Below, in pieces: positions 56,885-64,000 of a DNA stretch of 64,000 bases; position 1 is the stretch's first letter, and each line of letters opens with the position of its first letter. The translations under genes were made by a program, and so were the position numbers. The DNA is from Arthrinium phaeospermum (Eukaryota > Ascomycota > Sordariomycetes > Amphisphaeriales > Apiosporaceae): assembly GCA_006503535.1 (NCBI GenBank), contig QYRS01000005.1, forward strand, positions 2,356,001 to 2,420,000, given 5' to 3'. The notes under the pieces are model-generated. The model was given only the letters and a program-made list of their open reading frames with translations, made no database searches and had not been told where the DNA came from.

Positions 56885-59800
56885 TCACGCGAAAATCTTC
56901 TTGAAAACACCCCGGATGCCGCCAGCAGGGGCCTGCTTCTTCTTCGCCTCGGACTCTCTGTGCCTCAGGCGCTCCTCGCGCCGTCGATGCCGCTCTTCTT
57001 GCTGCGGCGGAGGCGGCCGCGAGTCCTCAGCCGGTGGTGGTGCCTCGCGTCTCCGATGCCGCTCCTCATGCGTCGGCCGCGACTCCTCGGGCGGCGGCGG
57101 TGGTGGCGGCGCCGCAGCTTCCTCGGGCGGCGAGGACCGGCGATGGTGGTGCCTCCTGGGAGAGCCCGAGGAGGGCTCACGGTGCCGATGGGATCTCGAA
57201 CGGGAAACCCCGTCCGTCTTGGGAGGAGCGCTGTCGCGTGGTGGCATGCTCGACCGCTTTGAATGTTCCGAGCGGGGCGAGTCCTTCGAAGAGCGCGAAA
57301 GAGGCGCCGGGTCGACAGAACGCGAGACCGCGGGGGGTGTCACGTTGCTCTCCCCTGTTAGTCTGCTGAAGAAACTCTTCTTGGGAGGAGTGGCCGGGAC
57401 AGCGCCGGCGTCTTCCCTGGTTGGCGGGCGGTCAGACTTCGAGGAGTGGCTGTGTGAGTGACTGTGTCTCCTCGAGCTGCGGTGAGAATGAGTCCGGTCG
57501 CTCGTGGGAGCGTCCGGGTCGTTGCTCTTCGCATCTCGCTCCCTGTCGCTCCTCTCCTTGGCGCGGCGCTCCTTTTTGCGTCGCTCGTGGGCTTCTTGCT
57601 CTTCGAGGGTTCGCTCTTTTCTGGGTCGTCGCTCGTCCCTGCTCCTTTCATGGTCGGTTTGTTCTTCGGCAGCCCGCTGAGCGGCGGCTTCTCTAGCTCG
57701 CCGCTCCTCTTTTCGCTTCTCATGCTCCTCTTTACGCTTTTCATGCGCCTCTTGCTCCTCAGGGGTTCGCTCCTTCCTCCTGGAGTGGTCTTTGCTTGAG
57801 TGGTCTCTGCTGGAGTAGTCTTTGCTAGTGCGATCTCTGGTAGCGTGATCCCTGCTGGTATGGTCCCTACTAGAGTGGTGCTCCCGGGTGTTCTCAAACG
57901 AAACACCGCTGTCTTGTCTCTTCCGAGTGCTGCGCTGAGCGACCAGCTCAGACTCCGGAGGAGCGCCATCGCTACCAGACCGGCTATGCCTATGGCGGTG
58001 CTGAGTGCCGCCTCTCTCGCCGCTCTTGCTCTCCGACGAACGGGAAGAGCGGTGGCTGTGGCGGCGGGAGCTGCGACGGTCACTGCTGTGAGGGGACTTG
58101 CCTTCATCGTCTGTGGAGAGGAGGTCAGTAACAGGCACCGAAACGTTTGAAAAATCAACGGTGTGATTCCCTGCCACCCCGGGTGCCGTGACACTCTCGT
58201 CAGACGCTATAGACTGGTGGTGGTGCAGTGCTGTCGCGATACGGGAACTACCCGGTTCGTCGGTATCCCGACGCGGGCTCAGTTCCCGCGCCGCGGCATA
58301 TATAACTACTGCGGCAGCCACTTCCTCCTGTGCCCTTCTGGTCCTCTTCCTGTGTTGCCTTCTTAAACTTCGTGCACGACCCAATTCCTTTGCTCTGGGA
58401 TCCGATAGATCTGGAAGGACCACTCTCGGGGTCTCTGCTCGTGCGTCCAGTAAAGAAGCCGGATCGGACTTATTCATCGGCAGATGTGCTGTTGACAAGT
58501 CGACCTCTGTTGGAGTGCCAAAAGGATCCGAAGTTGGATTGGTAGACTCTGCGTTTGTCTTGGCTGCGTGATTCTGTTCAAAGTTAGTAAAACTCTCGAA
58601 ATGGCAAGTCGCGTGGACACACCCGATGAGGCTGCGATTCTTGGGTCAACTCACTGATGAAGTCACGTCGGGCTCTCTCGAAAGCACTCTCGGTGGAGAG
58701 CTTATCTCTTCGTAGGCTCCGCCGCAGATGGTCCTTGGATGGCCATGAAGGTCTACCATAGTCGTAGTCCGATGGCCCTGCTGAGCCTTCACCCGAAGCT
58801 CCACGATCGCCCTCTGTACTGTATACAGAGTCGCGCAAAGCTTGTCGTGAGTTTTGATGCGCAACAGTGCGAAGAAGATTCCTTGAAGACTGTTGGCGAA
58901 GTGTGCTCTTGGACGACTGATGCCGGAGAGAGCTTCGTGAAGATTGGTGTCGAAGCGACTTGATACTTGTTATCGAAGGCTTGTGAGAAAGCGCAGCACC
59001 ACCGGCGGCAGCGACCCCGGCTAAGCCAGCTGCACCTCCAGCAATGAGGTCTGAGTTGCTAGCCTCATCTGGGATCTCGCGTGTAGCTTGTTGGTCCTCC
59101 TCTACCTGTGGTGCTTGGGCATCTTCAGCGGCAGCAGGCTTTTCGACGTCGACGACAGTAGGCTGTGCGACCGAGATATGCTCTTTGACTGCAACACGCT
59201 CATCTGATGCAACGGGTTCTTCGACAGCAACGGGTTTTTCGACTTCAGTGACAGTAGGCTCTTCAACTGGGGCAGGCTCTTCGACTGGGGCAGGCTCTTC
59301 GACTGGGGCAGGCTCTTCGACTGGGGCAGGCTCTTCGACTGGGGCAGGCTCTTCGACTGGGGCAGGCTCTTCGACTGGGGCAGGCTCTTCGACTGGGACA
59401 GGCTCCTCGGCAACAGCTGGCTTCTCTTCGGCAACAGGCTCCTCGGTAGCCTCGGCGGTAGCAGGTACTTCTGGCGGAGCAGAGACTTCAGCTGGGACAG
59501 CCTCCATCGTGACAGGCTCTTCTACTGGGGCAGGCTCAGGCTCTTCGATCGTGGCAGGCTTCTCGACAACAGCAGGCTCGCTGGGCATAGGAGGCTCTGC
59601 TGCTGCAACAGGTTCTTGGATGGCGACGGGCTCATCAGCGGCGACAGGTCGCTCGATGACGGCAGGCTCCTTTGCGATCGGATCGGCCTCGGCCTCCTGA
59701 ACTGCTCGACTTTGGAGCTCCGACACTTCGGCTGCGGGTGCCGCTACAGGTTCCTCGATGACCTTCTGATGCTCAACCTCGGGTGCGGCGGCAGCTTTCT

Positions 59801-62800
59801 CGGGTTTGGAGGTTTGTTCCTGTTCGGCGAGTGGCACAATCTTGTCTTTCACAGGTTCGGCCTCGGACTCAACGATAGGAGGCAGCGACCGCTTAGCAGC
59901 GGGTGGTTCCGCCTTGGACTTTGACTTAGGGCGGCTGGCTCGGTTATACCTAGCGATAGCCGCAGCCACGGATCCGACCCCGAGGGCGGCCAAACCACCC
60001 TTCTTGGCGCCAGAAAGAGACTCCTCCGGCTGAGCTTCCTTGACGTCCTCGGACGAGGGTACAGATGGATCGGCGGCGGCGGCGGCGGCGGGAACAGTTT
60101 CTTCAGCGACCACGCTGGTCGGGGGCTCGGCAGCCACGGCAGTCTCCTCCAGCTTTGTATCCTCCTGGGCTCCAATTGCATCCACAATACCTTCCTCCTG
60201 AACTACTCTATCTTCCGGGGTGATTTCCTCCTCTAAACCAATCTCAGGGCTGCTCCCACCAATATCAAGAGCCAGTGCACCAGGGGTGGCTAAAGGGCTA
60301 CTCGGGGAAGGGGACTCACCTTTCAGATCCCTAGTCTTCGACTCAGGGATGGGACCGACTGTGTCTTTGCTCTCTTCCTCCTCTTTTACCTTCTCGACTA
60401 CAGGCTCGGCAGGAGCTGCTTCGGTTGCACCAACGACTATGGCTTCTCTGGTAGTCTCCGCCTCGGCAACTGCGGGAGCCTCTGGTTCCTGGGCTGGCTC
60501 AGGCTCGACTGCAGGCTCGGCTACAGGCTCGGCTACAGGCTCCTCTACCACAGCAGGTTCTTCAACAACCTCCTTTGGTGCGGGGACCTCTTCAGCGGGT
60601 GGTTCATCGGCAGCAGGAGCAGCAGGTTCCTCGACGACAGCGGCAACAGCCTCTTCTACCACCTCGGTTTCCTTGGGCGCTGAGGCTTCCTCTACTGCGG
60701 CAGGCTCTTCAGCGGCAGCAGGCGCTTCTACCACTTCAGCTTCCTTAGGTGCTGGGGGCTCCTCAGCGGCAGGTTCCTCAACAGCAGGAGCAGCAGGTTC
60801 CTCGACGGAAGCGGCGGCAGTCTCTTCTACTGGGTCGGCTTCCTTGGGCGCAGGAGGTTCCTCAGGTGCAGCAGGCTCTTCTGTTGCAACGGGTTCCTCG
60901 GGCGCGGCAGGCTCCTCGGCTGGGGCAACAGCCTCCCCTGCCACAATAGCTTCCTTAGGCTCGGCGGACTCCTCAGCGGCAGCAGGCTCCTCCACTACTT
61001 CAGCCTCCTTAGGTGCTGGTGCTTCCTCTGGAGCGGGAGGCTCTCCGGTGGCAGTTTCTTCAGCAGCAGGAGCAGCTGGTTCCTCGGTAGCAGCGGGAGC
61101 GGGCTCCTCGGTAGCAGCGGGGGCAGGTTCCTCAACAGGAGTAGCCTCAGCAGGAGCAGCCTCTTCAGCAGGAGCAGCCTCTTCAGCAGGAGCAGCCTCT
61201 TCAGCAGGGACCGGCTTTTTCTCTGCGACAGGTTCCTCAGCAGCAGACGGCTCCTCTGGGGCGGGAGCTGCCGGCTCTTCGGTAGCAACGGCAACATGCT
61301 CCTCCGTAACAGGAGCAGCAGCGTCTTCGGTAGCAGCGGCAGGCTCCTCAGTGGGAGCAGCCTCTTCGGCAGCAGGAGCACTAGGCTCTTCGACCGCAGC
61401 AGGCGCTTCAGATGCGGCAGGTTCCTCGGCAGGAGCAGGCTCTTCGGTAACTGGAGCGGCAGCCTTCTCGGTAGTAGCAGGTTCCTCGGCCACAGCTGCC
61501 GGCTCTTCGACAGGAGCAGGGGCAGGTTGCTCAACAGGAGCCGAAGCAGGTTCCTCGACAGCGGCCGGGGCAGGCTCCTCAGCAGCGGCATTCGTAGGCT
61601 CTTCAGAAGCGGCAGGCTTCTCTGGAGCAGCCGGCTCTTCAGCAGCAGGAACAGCCTCCTTAGCTACGTCGGCCTCTTCTACTGGTGCTGAGACAGCCTC
61701 TGTGGCTGGGGCATTTTCTTCAGCCGGCTGACTATCAGCTGCGGCCACGTCCTTGTCCTAAGAAGCGGATTAGTAACACATAATGCGGAAAGTCCGGGAA
61801 TCATCCTGGAAATATTGCTTACCTCTTTAGGGGCTTCGGCAACTACCTCGGGCTCAGCCGCTTCACTTGCAGCTTCCTTGGGAGCTTCCTCTTTGGCTTC
61901 TTCAGTAGCAACCTGGGGCTCCTCGGGGTAGCTTCGGCGGCAGGGGCTTCGGCTTCAGCAGGCGCAGCCTCTTCCTCCGCCGGCTTGGATTCAACGCTCT
62001 CGTTTGACTCTGCGGATGCGGCCTCAGCAGCAGCCGCCGTCTCTGTTGCTTCTGGAGCTTCCTTTGTCTCGGCGTCTTTGGACTCGGCAGTAGTCTCAGG
62101 GGCTACCTCCGGTTCTTGGCTCGGCTTATCGTCGCTGGTCTCAGCTGGAGTATCCGTGACGGTTTCCGCAGGTGCTGAGGAATCTTCAGTCTCCGCAGGT
62201 TTCTGCTCCTCAGTGCTGTCTGCAGCGTCTTCTGAAGCCTCTGTGGGCACTGAAGGAACCTCCTTGGTCTCGGGGCTTTCCGTAGTCTCGGCAGGCTTTT
62301 CTTCGACCGCGGGAGTTTCCTCAGCAACAGGAGTTTCTGCAGCGACAGTTTCGGCAGCAGGTGTCTCTTCGGCAGGTTCCGCCGCTGAAGGTGCATCCGC
62401 AACAGTAGTATCTGGAGCAGGTGTCTCCGAAGCTGGTGCCTCTGCAACTGCTTCCTTGACAGCCGGCTCCTCAACAATGGGTTCCTCAGCAACGGCGGGT
62501 GCCTTTTCTGCAGCAACCTCGTCTGCAGCAGGAGGAGCGACAGGAACCTCCTCGACAACTGGCTCCTGGGTAGCAGGAACCTCCTCGGCAGCGGGGGTCT
62601 CTTCGGCAGCGGGAGCAACCTCAGCCTCCTTGGCAGCGGGGACCTCCTCAGTAGGTGCTTCTGGAGTAGGCGGCTCTGCAGGAGTGACATCTGGTGCAGA
62701 TGTGTCTTCAGGAATCGCATCCTCTTCAACAGCTTCCTTAGCGGCAGGTTCCTCGATAATAGGTTCCTCAGCAACGGCGGCATCTTTGTCAGTGGGCACT

Positions 62801-64000
62801 TCGTCCACGGGAGTTTCACTGGCGGCAGGCGCGTCGGCAGGGGCGTCTTCAGCAACTGGCTTATCCTCGGCCGCTGGCGTCTCTTCCTTGGCCGGCGTCT
62901 CTTCCGCGGAAGGCTTTTCTTCAGCCGCAGTTTCCTCAGCTTTAGTGTCCGCAGGCGCGGCTTCTTCAGCTTTGGGTACATCGGCTGCTGGCTCTTCGAC
63001 GGAAGCGGGCTCCTCGGTAGCAGCAGCAACAGGAGCAGCAGGTATTTCGGCAACAGTGGCGACAGGCTCTTCGGTAACGGGGGCAGCGAGCTCCTCGGTC
63101 ACTGGCTCAGCAACAGGCTCGGGAACAGCCTCGGTAGTAGGCTCAGGAACTGGCTTAGCAACCGGTTCAGCGGCTGGCTCAGAAGCCGGTTCAGCAGCAG
63201 CTGGCTCTTCAGAAGTCTTAGCGGCAGGCTCTTTGACAGACTCCTCGACAATAGGCGCAGCAGACTCCTCGGCGACAGGTTCAGCAGCAGGATCAGCGGC
63301 GGGCTCAGCGGCGGGCTCAAGAGTAGGTTCAGAAGTAGGTTCAGGAGTAGATTCAGCGGCAGGCTCAGTGGCAGGCTCTTCAGAAGTCTTAGCAGCAGGC
63401 TCTTCAGCAGACTCCTCGGTCACAGGAGCAACAGGCGCAACAGGCTCTTCGCCGACGGGTTCGACGACGGGATCAGCAGCAGCCTTCTCGGCGACGGGCT
63501 CAGCCGCAGGCTCAGCAGCGGGCTCAGCAGCGGGCTCAGCAGCGGGCTCAGCAGCGGGCTCAGCAGCGGGCTCAGCAGCGGGCTCAGCAGCGGGCTCAGC
63601 AGCGGGCTCAGCAGCGGGCTCAGCAGCGGGCTCAGCAGCGGGCTCAGCAGCGGGCTCAGCAGCGGGCTCAGCAGCGGGCTCAGCAGCGGGCTCAGCAGCG
63701 GGCTCAGCAGCGGGCTCAGCAGCGGGCTCAGCAGCAGGCTCAGCAGCAGGCTCTTGGACAGCAGGGGCATCCTCAACAGCAGGCTTTTCGCCGACCGCGG
63801 GCGCCTCATCAGCTGCTGGCTGTTCAGCAGCAACGCTCTCACTAGCAGGCTGGGGAGCGGGTTCTTCGGCCGTACTTGTGGAGTCTGCGACAGCCTTCTC
63901 GGGCTCGGGAGCACTTTCAGCTGGCGCCTCTGGCTGCTGAACTTCAGGGGTCTTTTCTTCAGTCGTAGCCTCTGGTGTCGGTTCCTCGGCAGCTACTGGC
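56885..64000 (-). CDS. Giant Pro-Glu-Ala repeat protein, involucrin-repeat type (5' end outside the window)
   Basis: Seen: exons in the window are 56885-58573, 58623-61757 and 61823 to beyond 64000. Introns: 58574-58622 (GTGTGT, CTAAC, ACAG, 49 nt; a GTGAGT 32 bases further upstream is an alternative donor but out of phase) and 61758-61822 (GTAAGC, CTAAT, TTAG). The N-terminal part is almost only Glu, Pro, Ala and Val, in EEPA and VEEPAP repeats. The next section has RHQSSRSSLRHQSSKSTLRQ repeats. The C-terminal exon holds RKERTPEEQEAHEKRKEEH-type charged repeats, His/Ser/Arg runs, and ends GGIRGVFKKIFA. Known: filamentous fungi carry proteins annotated as involucrin-repeat proteins with such TPEEQ..H..RK repeats; a structural role near septal pores or membranes has been suspected, but I do not assert one. 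One frame change is needed near 61925, at a run of four G on the plus strand. More than 2,300 residues lie within the window. Confidence 0.7.
59255..59400 (-). repeat. 18-bp tandem repeat encoding VEEPAP
   Basis: About eight copies of an 18-bp unit (plus strand GGGGCAGGCTCTTCGACT), nearly identical, in frame within the giant repeat gene. Each encodes six residues on the minus strand. Confidence 0.9.
63497..63752 (-). repeat. 12-bp tandem repeat encoding AAEP
   Basis: About 21 copies of a 12-bp unit (plus strand GGCTCAGCAGCG), of which about 19 from 63509 to 63737 are exact, in frame within the giant repeat gene. Each copy encodes four residues on the minus strand. Confidence 0.92.

Noticed and set aside
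60220..63940. Long Ser/Ala/Gly-rich plus-strand frames (60220-61731 and 61985-63940)
   Set aside because: They mirror the Glu-Pro-Ala repeats of the minus-strand gene, whose splice sites and C-terminal domain support the minus strand.

Overview
The window is nuclear DNA of a filamentous ascomycete, most likely a sordariomycete and possibly Hypocreales. Evidence: short introns (about 49-97 nt) with GTRAGT-like donors and CTAAC branch points a few bases before the acceptor, GC-rich third positions, the gene repertoire (AKR1, CYS4, carboxypeptidase Y, SDO1, RPA49, a GT71 mannosyltransferase, an involucrin-repeat-type protein), and wide gene-poor intergenic stretches. No species is claimed.

Layout. 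1-16 kb is gene-poor. It holds an MSG5-like dual-specificity phosphatase on the minus strand and a large low-complexity protein gene on the plus strand. Both are recognisable from end to end but are broken by many single-base frameshifts, and the second also carries a perfect 160-bp tandem duplication. Between them lies a decayed gene that resembles FG-GAP/VCBS repeat proteins. 16.7-26 kb is intact: TPT1 (tRNA 2'-phosphotransferase), AKR1 (ankyrin-DHHC palmitoyltransferase), the SRP receptor beta subunit, a tRNA-like Pol III gene, and a type II Golgi alpha-mannosyltransferase.

26.25-30.45 kb is a previously unannotated-looking unit of about 4.2 kb. It is bounded by imperfect terminal inverted repeats of roughly 200-230 bp, carries a decayed cargo gene I cannot assign, and has a secondary insertion of about 260 bp in its left arm. 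A tRNA-Gly(GCC) follows. 32-45.6 kb holds cystathionine beta-synthase, carboxypeptidase Y, SDO1, RPS18, RPA49 and a small hypothetical gene.

48.7-50.8 kb is the most unusual sequence here. It begins as a G-poor array built on a CACTCGCT core (15-20 bp units), then becomes a run of at least 15 short, sequence-unrelated hairpins separated by the same kind of core. 52-64 kb holds the 25-residue ribosomal protein L41 gene, two small cysteine-rich hypothetical genes, and the 3' two thirds or more of a giant Pro-Glu-Ala repeat protein that runs off the right edge.

Several genes serve translation: SDO1, RPS18, RPA49 and RPL41 lie within 15 kb, and TPT1, SRP receptor beta and tRNA-Gly are elsewhere in the window. 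AKR1, SRP receptor beta, the mannosyltransferase and carboxypeptidase Y act along the secretory and vacuolar route. This is ordinary scattered fungal gene order, not a biosynthetic cluster.
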